This document shows, piece after piece, positions 32,850 through 45,937 of a stretch of DNA of 64,000 bases. The stretch's first letter is position 1. The number at the start of each line of letters is the position of its first letter. The position numbers and the translations under genes were made by a program. The notes below the pieces were generated by a model. It did not search any database. It had not been told where the DNA came from and saw only the letters and a program-made list of their open reading frames with translations. Source of the DNA: Aquatica leii (Eukaryota; Arthropoda; Insecta; Coleoptera; Lampyridae); assembly GCA_035610365.1 (NCBI GenBank), contig CM069433.1, positions 134,620,545 through 134,684,544 of the forward strand, written 5' to 3'.

Positions 32850-34070
32850 GGGAAAGGTACCCAGGTACCGTAACTAAAAATAGAAATATAAAAACTTGTA
32901 CCAATAAACACTTAGTTACATTGACAAGTTATAACAAAATAACATAAAACACGATAATATAAATATAAGATGAGCTTAAAAAATACTTATGGTAACTTAT
33001 TTAGCTTATCGATTGCAGTTTCCGCATAAGACTCTTTCTACAGAAAGTTCATTACAAATAGGAGTAGAACATCGATTGCAACTTTTTCTTGTTTTTCGTC
33101 TTTTTTTGTGATATTTGTCGGTAGAAATGACGAGATCCAACCACTACATGACGTCCTGAAGCATCATGCTGAACGGGATTTTCAGGGAGTGCGATATCTT
33201 TTTCAAATATTTGCTGCCTTAAAATAATCTATATTGCATTTTTTGGCAGTAACTATTGGAATTGTGCATCGGGTATGAATGGCAGACATACATAAATTGC
33301 TAGCTAAGGTTTCTATAAATTGTTCTTCATTAGAATTATGTAAGACAAAACGCTCACATATATCATGTTATAAAAAAAGCCAAGGGCCAACGATTGGTTC
33401 TTTGTTTTACCAACTAGTCTAACAACGTTTTGTCCATTGTATCCACTCCTCCTTTAGTTTGGTTGTAATTATTCATAATTTGAGGTTTCGCGATTTGGGT
33501 CTACTTCGCCGGTGGTATCCGTATGAGATCTTAGTTGCTCCATTCGGACCATCCCTGCTTTTTGTAGACACGGGATCAACGGTAGGCTGTGTTGGTTCAT
33601 CAATTTCACTTTCATGATTTTTCAAATCTTTATCGACAGGATCAGAAACGTATTAGTCTTCGTCAGAGATCACGGAATGCTCATTAGAATCGTCATCTGA
33701 CAAATACGAAGAATACGCAAGCTGTTCAAGCTGAACCTAAAATACTATTCATATTTAATATGAGTTTATTTTGATTCATTAGTATATAGAGAGTCATTGA
33801 CTAAATAATGATCTTATTTATTATTTTTTCTCACGACAAAATACCCATAAAAAATGAGTCAAAAAATTATTTATGCATTTTATTTTTACAATTTTAGAAC
33901 ATAAATATCTCCGTCATACATTTTATTACCGCACGTGTTGTCACTACAACCTCGTAACAATTAAGAACATAGAAACTTTTCGCTCTCAGTGTAAGCAGTG
34001 GAGGTAAAGTATTTAATGCGTCGTGTTTTAGTCCGTACGTTTTTAGTGTATCGGTACCCGGGTACCCAGT
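32850..34070 (-). mobile_element. Internally deleted piggyBac-like element with inverted ends
   Basis: GGTACCCAGGTACCG followed by ACTAAAAA (32856-32880) is matched inverted at 34041-34067 (TTTTAGTG...CGGTACCCGGGTACCC). The interior encodes the N- and C-terminal parts of a piggyBac transposase on the minus strand with the catalytic middle missing. No convincing TTAA pair is visible, so the exact ends are uncertain. Confidence 0.65.
33005..33745 (-). pseudogene. piggyBac-like transposase 3, catalytic core deleted
   Basis: Minus strand from 33740: YSSYLSDDDSNEHSVISDED, an acidic N-terminus with a stop after it, then STKSRDGPNGATKISYGYHR and RRSRPKSRNL. The sequence then passes to TKGGVDTMDKTLLD and RTNRWPLAFFYNMIYVSVLS, the C-terminal TKGGVD box. 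The roughly 300 residues with the catalytic Asps are absent. The end has ALPENPVQHDASGRHVVVGS and a cysteine-rich finger (CNRCSTPICNELSVERVLCG). Frame slips are present. It is a typical non-autonomous derivative. Confidence 0.75.
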
Positions 34071-34079
34071 CTGTCACGA

Positions 34080-35800
34080 AACGGTGTTTTTTTATCCACT
34101 TACATAAACGTGACTAACCAATGGTTAATAATAAACATATTTGCACTTTCTGTTTGAGTTTAAAAAATGTGAATTATAATTGAATTAAGTATATTTTAGA
34201 TATGATCATTATTATCATTGTTTCTGTGTTATAAATCACATATACGAATTAAGTCAAAATTAATTATATTTAGCAATGACAACTGTCACAATCACTCACT
34301 TGATTTTTAATTTGAAATGAACATCTTAAATTTTAAATTTGATTTAGGAACAGGTAAAAAAGTTTTAATAATTCTAGTAGTGTATTACATCCCCCTATCA
34401 TAGCTGCAGTGGGATAGGTAATGCGAAAGCAGGTTAATCCCAGGCGGAATTAATAGTAGACAATATTGCCCTGACTCAGTAGAAGAGGGGAAGCAGGTAA
34501 TAAATAATAATGCAGTCAAAAGTTTGAGATAGTTTATATAATAAAAAAAAAGATCAGAGTATTTAGAGGTAACCCAGAAATATAGGCGCCAGGTAGTTTA
34601 ATTTGAATAACAGATTTGTAATTCTGGTCAAATTACCAAAGCCTAGATACTATTACAATAGAAACAAAGTCAAATTTCACATTAAAGGTCCGAAGGAAAC
34701 TAACATGGACTCTAATTATATAGAGCTACACACCAAACTGAAAAGTTACTAACTTCTATAAGATAGGTAGTAGTTTCCCAACAATTAAATAAACATTTGT
34801 TTGTAAACTTAGTTACACTGCCTAAAATAATTGGGACCCAGTTATTCCCTCAGTTAAGCAATCGTAGCCTAATTAATTTAGAGTAACTAAACATAAAATA
34901 AGGAATTTACAGTAATAAATCGTGAAGTAATTAATTTACAATAACTAATCGTAAAGGAGCATGTTCAGTAATAGGGAAGAGTTTCCAATCAATTAAGCGA
35001 TCTTACCATAAATCAATACTCATAAGTAAATTTAACCTAGTTAAAAATGGATGCCCAAAAAAAATGAGAGTCGCAACATATAAACGCTACAAAAAATACA
35101 GAACGCAGGATGGTATTTTACTGTTGTCTAATGTCATTGGTATTGACCACATGCAACGTTGGTTCCCATAATTGTTAAAGGTGGGTGGATCATTGTACAG
35201 AGCTTTATTCAAGTTCCTATTGCCCGCGCTCACTCGTAAAGAAATCAGCTAAAACACAGGAGTACAACAGTACCACAGTTTGCATAAATGTCGATTAGGA
35301 CATAAACAGATTAATAGTTAAAACAACAGTTTACTTACACAATTCAATAGAAGCTACGTTTACTTGCGCAAATTAGCGGCATAGATTTTCCATTGAAACT
35401 TCGCGGTAGGAATTCCAAACTGACAAAAAAAGATTTTATAGAATAGTATATTAAAACACAAGTTGCAGAATGAACGCGCTTCAATCACGAGACCGGGTTT
35501 TATACACGAGCCACGCAGTGGCAAGTTTATGAATTGGTCTAATTTAGAGAAAAAAGCAAATTCGGATTAGAAAACTCACAAGGCTAAAAGCTAAACATTT
35601 GCTTTAGATGCAACTGAAATCTTATTGGAGCATTAAAACTACATTCGCACTGTTTCACAACTCAGCGAAAACTGTCCACGAACCGGTTAAAAGCGCTTGA
35701 AAAATCGGCGAACCTTTGGACTTAGTTCAAACCCGTATTTCATTGTAGATGCCAATTCAGTATTTACATTGCAAAAATGTTTCTTATATGGGAATTCATT
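34080..35800. other. AT-rich intergenic, nothing recognised
   Basis: No supported coding or structural feature. Near 34900-34960 short GTAATTAATTTA-type stretches recur imperfectly. Confidence 0.5.
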
Positions 35801-35807
35801 TGAGGAC

Positions 35808-35908
35808 CACGGTTGAGAAGATGATTATAACCTGCCCCACTTATATGTCTCGACGCGATGTACTCTGTTGCTTAGATTATTATCATACACTTCTCAACTT
35901 TAATATAG
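35808..35908. repeat. Dispersed repeat, copy B
   Basis: Similar to 28911-29035, with inverted ends (GTTGAGAAGATGATTAT against ATTATCATACACTTCTCAAC). The mariner-like element at 35911 is inserted at its right end at a TA. Confidence 0.6.
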
Positions 35909-35910
35909 TA

Positions 35911-37268
35911 CAGGGTGTCCCACGAAGTACTGTACATACTGAAATGGTATGTTCTTAGGTCAATTTAAGTAGAAAACGTCCTATAAACATAGGTCCAATT
36001 CGCCATAGTTACACAGATACAAGCGTTCAAAGTTTATAAATGCTCACACATTTTTTGAAAATTATTATTATTGAAAACAGAAAATCGAACTACAAAACAA
36101 ACATAAAAAAAAACAAACAAACAAAAATCACATCAAATGCTCAAAATGACCTCCTTCGGCATTAATACGACGACGGCTGCGATCTAAAATGGACCGAGTA
36201 GCGGCTCGAAGCACCTGCTGGTTGTTCCGTGTTTGTTGACACACATCCAGGATATGCTGTATTAGTTCAGCTCTGGTATTAACTTTTACCTCGTATACTC
36301 AACTTTTCACATGACCCCACAGATAGAAGTCCAAAGGTGTGAGATCGGGCGATCTCGGTGGCCAAGCATGCGGGCCTCCACGCCCAATCCACCTATCGGG
36401 GTAAGCAACATTTAGATATTCGGTCACATGCCGACTAAAATGTGGACAAAAACATTTGTTGTCTTGTTAGTAAAGGTAGCGGTAGCAATTCATTCCGCAA
36501 AAAGTTAGCATATGCTTCTCCTGTCAGACGTTCCTCAAAGAAAAAAGGTCCAATAAGTTGATCGTCAATCATGCCACACCATACGTTAACAGAAAATCTG
36601 CGCTGAAAGTTAGTTTCTGTTGTGCCATGTGGATTATGACCACAAATGAGAATTACGTGTATTGTTCACCCCATCTCTAGTAAATTGCGCCTCGTCGCTA
36701 AATAAAATTCGAGAAGAAATTCTTCTAGTACTCAACCCTGGACTCCGATCAACCATCTGTAGAATGTTTTCCTGCTCATTCACATTTAACTGCACAGGAC
36801 GGTCAGATCTTATTGAAACTGATGCAAATGAACCATAAGTCCGTACATGTTGAAATACAGAAGACAAGGTTTGGTGATTTGGCACCCTCCTGTTGGGAAA
36901 TCTTCGTTCATATTCTCTAACGGCAGATCTCGCATTTCCATCACAAAATCCATAAATGTAAATGATATCAGCATACTCTTCGTTAGAAAAATGAGAAGGC
37001 ATTTTGCATTTAAATTACACTTCATTTAATAAAATCGACTGTGACATTAGTAGAAAAGAAAGCAATAAATGACATATTGTTCGATTTTTGTTTCCCAGTT
37101 GACTAAGAATAATTAATTTTCAAAAAATGTGTGATCAGTTATAAACTTTGAACGCTTGTATCTGTGTAACTATGGCAAATTGGACCTATGTTTATAGGAC
37201 GTTTTCTACTTAAATTGAGCTAAGGAACATACCATTTCAGTATGTACAGTACCTCGTGGGACACTCTG
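35911..37268 (-). mobile_element. mariner/IS630-like element B with ~158-bp TIRs and TA duplication
   Basis: The left arm 35911-36068 (CAGGGTGTCCCACGAAG...) and right arm 37111-37268 are inverted copies differing at only a few sites. TA flanks both ends (35909-35910 and 37269-37270). The transposase relic lies inside on the minus strand. Long TIRs this similar suggest a moderately recent insertion of a shortened copy. Confidence 0.9.
36130..37002 (-). pseudogene. DUF4817-type mariner-like transposase, internally deleted
   Basis: The methionine at 37002 starts MPSHFSNEEYADIIYIYGFC, the DUF4817 helix-turn-helix head, followed by REYERRFPNRRVPNHQTLSS. The frame then jumps from VDRSPGLSTRRIS to RILFSDEAQFTRDGVN, the first catalytic block with its Asp. 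The second HTH and the intervening region are missing by deletion. After a stop at 36634 the remaining core is visible in other frames: FQRRFSVNVWCGMIDDQLIG, then WIGRGGPHAWPPRSPDLTPL and DFYLWGHVK. These hold the last acid, but the frame is broken between them. Confidence 0.8.
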
Positions 37269-37269
37269 T

Positions 37270-39930
37270 AAAAGATACGATTTTCATTCATTATTACATA
37301 TAATAGTATGCATATTTGAGATCTTTTATTATACATGCATGTTTGACATATTTTAAAGGGTTTTTTAAGCATTGTATGTACCAATCAAAATAGGTCTTAG
37401 AACGTATTTAAGTCATTGACTCATTTAACCAATTATTTTATTTAAGGTAATTCACTTAATGGCTTCCTATGCAATTACCTATTATTTCATATCTTTCATA
37501 GCTTTGTAACACTTTTATTGTTAAATGACACTAAGTTTTCTTATCAAATCATTAACGTTGAATTAACAACGAAATACATTTCTTGTAAAATAGTTACTTA
37601 AACTAAACTAACTTTTTTTGGGCGAACATCAAATTTTATTTTTAAGATGCCGAAAGAATAAAGAAGTGCTAGTGAGATTCGCAATCAATTTATCAATGAC
37701 TTTAACGACTTTACAACTGACGGAAGCATATTGTTTTGCAAGTTGTTTGTTAATAACATTTTGATGTGGTTTGCGTGCTGTATGAATTTTTTCCTGAAAC
37801 GTAACTGTCACTTTTTACATTTGAAAAAATATTAACGTGAAACTAACGTTACGCCTAGTGAGATTTCCAGTTTTAAATATTGCATATCATTCTCGTTGTA
37901 AATGGGTAAATTAGTTTCGATTCGTGTGTGTTACCTGTGAAAGTTTTGCTGGGGTAAGAATTCATTTCTATTTTTACGACGCGCTTTAATTACCTTGTAT
38001 CATCATAGCGAGTTTGGCCACCGCCACGTTATGCCCCTGTTACATGTCGTTATTTACGTATTTGCTATAAATAATGTACGTAATTGAAATTGACAGTTTC
38101 GGGGATAAAGCGTAAACGGAGGGAATTTTACTCGGTCATTTGTACTTTGCTATTGCTGCTATTGCTAGATTATAGCCTAACGCTTTCTGCTAAATCGTAA
38201 ATAATCATTTATATTTACATTTCATCCTTAGTTATTTTCTTTGCGTTTTAGCCATAATGCGGTATAAGGATTGGGACATTTTCTGGCAGAATTCAGCGAT
38301 TTAGTAGATTATATCAGCAGTTGCAAATACAAATTTATTGAGATAACGACAGCCATGTTGCTTCAATACTATAAATTTTTTAGCGAGTCGGCTAGGGTTT
38401 AAAACGGTTCTCTCTTCCCATAAAGCTTAAATCGAGAAAATTCTGTTTCTTATGGCTTATGTAGCATGATTCAGCAGCTGTTTAATGGAATTTATATGTG
38501 GCGATTACCGTGAGCCCTAGTCAAACCTATCGACAAGTATTGTAGTGAACAACAACTGTCATAACTATATCTTATAATATTATATCTTCAGTCTTACGCT
38601 TGTGTTAGTTAATTAATTTGATTTCACCGTATTAATAATTATTCTAATTTGAAACATTCAGAATTTTAATCGCAAATCATATTAAAACTTTTCAGTTGTA
38701 ACTTTTGTAGCATTGTAAAATTTATGCAATACAGCTGTCATGTGTACGCTGACCTAACACCCGTCAAGTTTTGTTGAATCAATTTGATTATAATCAAGCT
38801 AGATTTAGGTACGCAATTGTCGTACGTAAGTTTACCTACTACGCTTTTTGGTCGACTATACATACCTAAGGGGTAGTGAATATTGCTACTTAATTTCAAG
38901 GAACTTCGGTGGGGTAAGTTTTTATATATTTTATTTCTTTAAGCGGTGTTATTTATTGCAATTATCGATTCGTAATGTGTCACAACTGTATAGGTAAGTT
39001 TATTAGTTGATCGATGAAGTTCGAAGTTGCGGTGACTACTAATCATTCTTTCGCTATTAAAAAATCTGTAAATTCTCAATTTTACTATTAGATTCTTTAA
39101 ATTTCGATAGTTACTATTAAAATAAACTTCGTAATGTATAGACAAAAGTAACAGCTTGTTCATTATCTTGTTTACTATTAAAGTCTCTAAATTATTATAC
39201 TTCCTGTTACATAGATTAGTATATGACATGTTATCGTTAGAGAATTATATATTCACTTGTTACATTGTTTTTGCTTGTTTTTTTTTCTATCTTGTTCGAT
39301 TTGTAGTGGGTTCAGACTTACCCTTTGTACCTCTAAGCCAAGGATCTTCATTAGTACGTACCGTGACGTCTAGGTATTTTTCTCTCTTCATTACAGTTTT
39401 TCAGGCAAGTCCACTCACCAACATCGTAGCTAGCCGTAGTGACGTGGTTGTTACCAACGAGGCCCACTACAGGGAAAGATTGGCAACATCCCTTTAAAAT
39501 TGTTAAACGTTTCTCTTTCTAGTCGATAACTTGGAGCACGTATGGATGCAAGCATTTGAATACAGCAATCAATGTCAAAAGTAAATTGGGATCAAGCCGA
39601 TGGGATATTTGTGAGATGGACGATTAATCTCGAAAACTCAGTAGTCGAAAAACAGAAGCTTGGCACATTTGTTTTTAATAATCATTGGATGAACTATACG
39701 TAACATTAGTTGTGATCATTATATATCTATTTATTACACTTTCAGCAATTTTAGGAGATTGGTTTGGACATGCCATTAGCTTTTTTATTATCTTATAATT
39801 TGTGTCGAACGTGGTTACAAGCGACTTATATACAAGGTGATCACTTTTGAAATGCACAGTACTGTGTTATCCTAAACCGATAAAGATACATAGTTGGTTA
39901 AAATACAAATAAGTTGTACTGTTTAATTCC
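37270..39930. other. AT-rich intergenic, nothing recognised
   Basis: About 2.6 kb with no recognisable gene. A less AT-rich patch at 39300-39500 has an open plus frame (39156-39497) with no known motif. Confidence 0.5.
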
Positions 39931-39933
39931 CAT

Positions 39934-41873
39934 CAAGGATATGAAAAGAAATTTTAGATAACTCGGTTCCTTCCTGAAATATCTTGAAAAAACGGATGTA
40001 CTTCGTTTTTTTATTTAACTCATATCTTTGTTATTACCTCATTGTATTAGATGACAACTAACAAATTTACATAAGTCGATATCGGCTTAACTTAACTTTA
40101 CAAAATTTTCTCTGCCTACTAGATCTTCATGTTTTCATTGTCAACTTTTGATTTTTTTTATAGCTGCTATTTTGTATTTTTATACTGTTGAATAGAAAAA
40201 AAAATACGAATTCAACGATGTTACACATATGGGATATTTAACTTTAATAACTACATTAAAACATCAATTTAACAATTTTTTGTCCAAATTTGCTAACAAA
40301 ACTGTCAAAGTTATCTCAAAACAGTAGTAACTGTTGTTTAGTGCTGTAAATAAATTTTTTATTTATAATTATTGTTAAACATAAAGACTGTTATTGGTAT
40401 TTACTTATAATGCGAAGATATTCAGTTAATGAAAGACTAAATATGTATAATATTTATACTCGAAGCTATCGCAATTCAGTGACTGTTTTGCGGAGTTACG
40501 CAGAATGGTATCCCGAAAGAAGGCAACCATACAGAACCATATTTCAACGTTTGAATATTCACCTATATCAGTTTGGTACTCTACACAACGCAAATTATCG
40601 TCCAGTGATTGAAACTGCAAATGAAATAAATGTGTTGTCACAAATTAATATAAATCCGAAATCTTCACAAAAGAAAATTGCTTTAGAATGTAATTTATCA
40701 AAATCTGTGGTTCAAAAAATTCTGAAGAAACATAAATATTACTATTTCAAGTTTAAACGGATTACTAAACCTGCATCCAGGAGACGCTCCCAGAAGACTC
40801 GAATTTTGCCATTGGTTTTGTGATCAACTTGTGGACAATCCTGAGTTTTCTGCTAAAATATTATGGTCTGCCGAAAGTTTATTCACCAACAGCAGAACGT
40901 TTAATAGAAGAAATAAACATTTTTATGCCACTGATAATCCTCGTTTAACCCAGAGAGTAATGCCGCAAATTCTTTTCTCCGTTAATGTTTGCTGTGATCT
41001 ATTGGACGAGCAATTACTAGGTCCATTTTTTTATTCCAGCTCGTTTAACTGGCCAATCTTAGCTAGAATTTTTTCAGAATGATTTTGAAGAGATACTAGA
41101 TAATTTACCGATTGCAAAGTTGAGAAATTTAAAGTGGTTTCAGCAGGATGGAGCACCTCCTCATAATAATAGAATTTGTGCCCAGTACTTGAACGAACGG
41201 TTTCCAGGTTTTTGGATAGGAACTAATGGCCCCGTGCGCTGGCCACCACGATCACTTTGTTTAAACCCTCTTGATTATTTCTTCTGGGGTTCAGTAAAAA
41301 AATATAGTGTACGACAGACTAATCGAAAATGTAGAACAATTACAAGCTGAAATTATACAAGTATTTCAAACCATCACACCAGCAAGCATTCAAAATGCAG
41401 TAAAGAACATGGATCGAAGAACATTGCTCTGCATAGAAGTCATTTTGGACAATTTATGTAGTTTTAATGAGTTGTTATAGTTTCTATTCATTTGTTATTT
41501 CGTGGCAACTAGATTTGGACAATACATTGTTAAATAGATGTTTTAATTTAGTTAATAAAGTTTGATGAGCCATGTGTATTATATCGTTGAAATCGTAATG
41601 TTTTGCTCTATTTAACAGCATAAAAATACAAAATGGCGGCTATAAAAAAATCAAAAGTTGGCAATGAAAACATGAAGATCTAGTAGGCAGAGAAAATTTT
41701 TGAAACATTGAGTAAATAACCAATATCGACTTATGTAAATTTGGTATATGTCATCTTATACTATCAGGTAATAACAAAGATATGAGTTAAATAAGAAAAC
41801 GAAGTACATCAGTTTCTCCAAGATATCACAGATTAGAACCAAATTTTCTAAAATTTCTTTTCATATTGCCTTG
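39934..41873 (+). mobile_element. mariner/IS630-like element C with ~260-bp TIRs
   Basis: Left arm ~39934-40195 and right arm ~41608-41873 are long inverted repeats, roughly 85-90% alike by eye. They share blocks such as ATTTAACTCATATCTTTG and CTGCCTACTAGATCTTCATG. A plus-strand DUF4817-type transposase lies between them. The outermost bases start CAAGG and end CCTTG. The target duplication is unclear. Confidence 0.85.
40410..41350 (+). pseudogene. DUF4817-type mariner-like transposase C, catalytic Asp lost
   Basis: 40410-40823 reads MRRYSVNERLNMYNIYTRSY and WYPERRQPYRTIFQRLN (head HTH), then KIALECNLSKSVVQKILKKH (second HTH). After a frame change near 40780 comes NPEFSAKILWSAESLFTNSR, where the catalytic WSDES has become WSAES, then ILFSVNVCCDLLDEQLLGPF. 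After another change near 41070, WFQQDGAPPHNNRICAQYLN holds the second Asp and RWPPRSLCLNPLDYFFWGSV the third. At least two frame breaks plus the Asp-to-Ala change make it dead. Confidence 0.8.
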
Positions 41874-41879
41874 TTTTTG

Positions 41880-44640
41880 CGAGAATATTATTTTGGATCT
41901 TTTACTTGTAGTTTTGCTTTTGGTCACCTTCATAACAGAAAACGAACTGAAGTCTTTATGAACGAATCATTTCAGCAAATCAGTTTCTTCTCTATTTGCC
42001 ATTAAACAAATGCTCCGATCGGAATGTTCGACATCGACGGAAGATGCGGAAACTCTCCGATCGGAGTGGGCAGCAGTCAAAACTTTGAAAATGAAACCAA
42101 AAAGAACCGAAACTAAAAAATTAATACAAATCATGTAAAGCTTCATACAACCACTCTAGCCAAATGCGTAAAGTAAATTGAACTATTGTGATTAGTATAT
42201 TGCTGTAGTCCAATTCCATTTTTTTTTTGTTTTTAAAAAAATTACGTAGCTACTGAATCTTTAAACCACATATGTTTTGAAGTAATACGCCTTCAAAAAT
42301 TGAAAATTTAAATGTCAAACGTTTAAGTGGATTTATATTTTGAATATAGATTTTATTAAAGACTAGATGAAGCTGTGTTTTTCTTAAATAAAATAATGTT
42401 TGTTTCAAATCTTAAAGTTTATCAGTTCTGAGTAACATAAGTTAACGAAAATTTTGAACTCTGTAATCATGTAGAAATCCACAAACCACAAATGCTGACA
42501 TTAGTTGCGTTAAAAGGTTTTAGTTTTTAATTCATTGCACGTAAAACGCATTAAACTATATATCTGTTTTAAAGAGCTTTTAATGTACGTCGCGTCGGTG
42601 TAAACTTTTTTACAGGGTTTTTTTAACCATTAGCACGCAACACTTAACTATTGTATAGTTGAGTATTAAAAATAACTTCTACATTTTAAACTAAAGTCAA
42701 TATAAAATTTATTAGAGTTCGCATTAATAGATCAGTGCAACATATAAAGAACTAACAGTAACAATTTAAGTTATTATATATTTTTTTAATTTTATTTTTT
42801 GTTACTTTAAATACAATAGAAGTTTCAAGCAATAATAAAAATAGTGTAAATGGGTAAAACTAATGAAAGTTTTAGTAAAATTCTTCAAAGTAATGTAGAT
42901 TGGTTCTCACAGTACACTAATGCATACATATTAAATAATTACTGCAGTAATACACTGTATTAGTTTAGTTTATGTTAACGAAATCATTGTTACTACAGAA
43001 AGCACAGTAGACTACAAAAAGGAAAAACTTAAGTCTAGACAAGCAATTATATATTTAAATACATCACTACTTATATATGTACGTTTCATCAATTCTTCCG
43101 AAAGGAAAGAAACTGAATTTAATATAAATATCTGGCATCTTCAATACTGCGGCACGCTATCTCAGCATTCCGCTACAAAATTGAATTTTACTCATAATAA
43201 ATGGAGCTGTGAAAGCTCTACAAAAGCAGCAGCACCTGCAAGAAAACAATGGAAATTCCTTAGAAAATATCATCTTTTTATTACTTCCTAAATAATGGGC
43301 TTATTGGCTTTGATAATAATTTATGGATTTAAAGTTTTTCTTAGCTACGATCGTCAAATACGTTGCGCAAAAAAAACTTTTACAACAAGCACACGTCAAA
43401 TACTTCTAGTTAGTTTATCGTGTAAAATTAGAACGTCGCTTAGCGATTAAAGTTTTTATTTCTAGTGGCAGCCGCTGGTTTAATATAAGTGAAATTCTTT
43501 TTTGTTATATGTAATGATATATAAGATAATTTTTACGTGAACAATATAATTTGTATGACACGTTATTAATTTTTTATGGTGCATTTGAGAAAAAGATAGA
43601 TTAGCACTAAAACTATACATAAAATATTATTACCTTAATATACAATATTTTTATATTTTTTTATAAAATAAATTATGTTCTAAACTTATTTTGCAAAATA
43701 ACGCAATCTAAAAAACAAATCACCCACAGACAACTTTAACAAAATATATCAAAATTTAACATTAAATCGAAAATTCTGTTCAGAACTTAACAAAACAATT
43801 TGTCTATTATAGTACGTGCTCAGATTTAACTTAGAATTATAAAAAAATATCTGAAATTGATAATGTTAACCCAACGAAATAAATTTCTAATTTCTAAACG
43901 TCTAAACGTCATAAAAATTTAGTAAAATAATTATAACACGGCAAATTAATATTGAGTCTTGGAAACGTTGTTTATCTAAATTACGACACCGCATATCGAA
44001 GAATTTAACCTGCACAGTTAACTAAAAGAATGTAAACGCAAAATAAACAATATATAAAAGAAAAATTACTAATTGAATAAAAGTTCTAAATAATTTTCAA
44101 TAATACGCAAAATAGTATATTGTATAACGAGTAACGAATGGTAGGCATTGTCAACGAGTAGAAAAATTTGCAGTGACCCGAAGGCGAGGCTAGCAGTGCA
44201 TGCGAGTTGAGAATGCAAATCCTTTACGAACTATACTCTATACTTTTTCTACGACTACATGTTATGTCCCCAGGATAGATATAACAAAAAGTGTAATAGA
44301 TAAAAAAAAATTCAATTTTGGATTGGCATTTGGAGATTAAATCCTGCTTGTAAAACATTGCAACATTGTTAAAATCGTTAAAAATAAAGGATCCTTATTT
44401 TAAGAAATCTTAAAAAACATTACTAAGTAATGTACTTTAGAATTTAATTTTATACCTCGATACCAAATGTAAAATTATTTTTTGAAGATTTTAATTTTTT
44501 TAATAAATTAGTGAGCTACAGTAAAAGCAGTTGCCACAGGTTGTTAATCAGTTATTTATTATTCGTATTTGTGTCAAGTGTTGTTAATAATACCTTTTAT
44601 TTTTGTTTTAAATTGACTAATCAGCTAAAGAAATTAAGTA
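41880..44640. other. AT-rich intergenic, nothing recognised
   Basis: About 2.7 kb with no recognisable gene. Near 42013-42065 the palindrome CCGATCGG occurs twice (TGCTCCGATCGGAATG and TCTCCGATCGGAGTGG), 44 bp apart. Confidence 0.5.
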
Positions 44641-44642
44641 AA

Positions 44643-44831
44643 ATGGTACTTACATTGCTTGAAAAAAATTATATTATGCAATTTTACGGAATTGGTGAAA
44701 ACGCCTTAAGGGAAAAGATAAGGCAATTTACCGTAAAATTTTCAAACACTGTTGTCTCACGTACTGCAGCTATGAGAATAATTGAAAAGCTTCTTGCTAC
44801 TAATAGTGTAAATAGGCGCAGTGTGCATTAA
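44643..44831 (+). pseudogene. N-terminal HTH fragment of a mariner-like transposase D
   Basis: MVLTLLEKNYIMQFYGIGEN, then KIRQFTVKFSNTVVSRTAAM and RIIEKLLATNSVNRR, resembles the head domain of mariner-like transposases (FxxxFPxxxVSxxTVxRLxxKFxxTGSV). A stop at 44829 follows, and no catalytic core is seen downstream. Only the first domain is preserved. Confidence 0.5.
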
Positions 44832-45614
44832 ATTTATTATTTAATTTAAGAACTCATAAATTATAAATAAATAAACTAATATATGGGGTAATTAGAAACA
44901 CTTAGTTCATCTGTTTAAATCGAAAATGCAAATGTTAAATTGGTCTCCATAAATTCTTTAATCTATATAAAACCATTGTATTCTGTCAATTCATGCTCTG
45001 TCTTGCTCCACCTAGTGCTCTCAAGGTACACTGACGACATGATATGTAATGACATTTCTATGGTAACGAGCTACATATCATATATTGTGGTATGTAATGG
45101 ATTGGAGTTTTTAATGACCTAAATTTTACTTGGGTATTTTACTGTTGTATTATACACTGATTGTAAATAATAAACTAATTAATTTCGACGTTAAGTCTCG
45201 CTTTTATAGAACGGCCTCTGATCGATAAAACTAGTTTCCTAATTTCCGGTAAAGGAAAACTATAATATCGATTAATATTAACAGGATTTTTGTTATTTCA
45301 ATAAATTTTCTAATTTTTCGTTTATAGTAATTAGAAAAATTAGCTAATATTGAATTCCCACGTTTCTACCGATTTTCATATGTATGCACAATCACAAGAG
45401 CAAGGAATACTATAAACGCCGTCATAATGAAAAATAAGACTTCACGGAGCAATTAATCAGTTTATTTCAGGCTCTGGAGATGTCTAGAATGGAAAATTGT
45501 AATATGAATATTTTTCTTTATTTCGCATATAGAAAGACTACTTTGTGCAAATGTTAAACAGTGTTAAAAATATATAAAGTTTGTAGTACATACTAATTGT
45601 CAGATTGACTTTAG

Positions 45615-45922
45615 TCATTCTTAGGTAATCAACTTGTGAACCAAGCCAGATTCTAGAATCCTAACTCTGTAGTGGTTCTTTGTTAGATTTTCGTTTGCTT
45701 TTCCAAGTTTATCGTTTTCTTTCTTACCTTTTCTGAGTTTAGAATCTAGCTTGGTTCACAAGTTGATTACCTAACTTTTAGTTAGATTTCGGTTGCTTGT
45801 TTGAGTTCTTCGATTTCTCTCACGCCCTGATGAAGCCCCTTACGAAAGTGGGCGAAACATTGGCAACTTCGGTTATAACATTGACACGGTCCAAACCCGG
45901 AAGACGTTCTTATCTTAGTATT
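45615..45922 (+). mobile_element. Penelope-like 3' end, copy 3, rearranged
   Basis: The plus strand carries the same 3' untranslated sequence as copies 1 and 2, ending ACCCGGAAGACGTTCTTATC at ~45894-45913. Its first ~35 bp (45623-45657) are in the opposite orientation to the rest and pair with 45737-45773, so the copy begins with an inverted piece. No coding sequence remains. It lies 16 bp from the 5' LTR of the gypsy element. Confidence 0.8.
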
Positions 45923-45937
45923 GATAAACGTTGCTGC

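Noticed and set aside
39156-39497. 113-codon plus-strand open frame in a less AT-rich patch
   Set aside because: Leu/Phe/Tyr-rich and without a recognisable domain or supporting context.
42013-42065. Two CCGATCGG palindromes 44 bp apart, considered as regulatory sites
   Set aside because: Only two copies, no neighbouring gene and no known factor to support a site.
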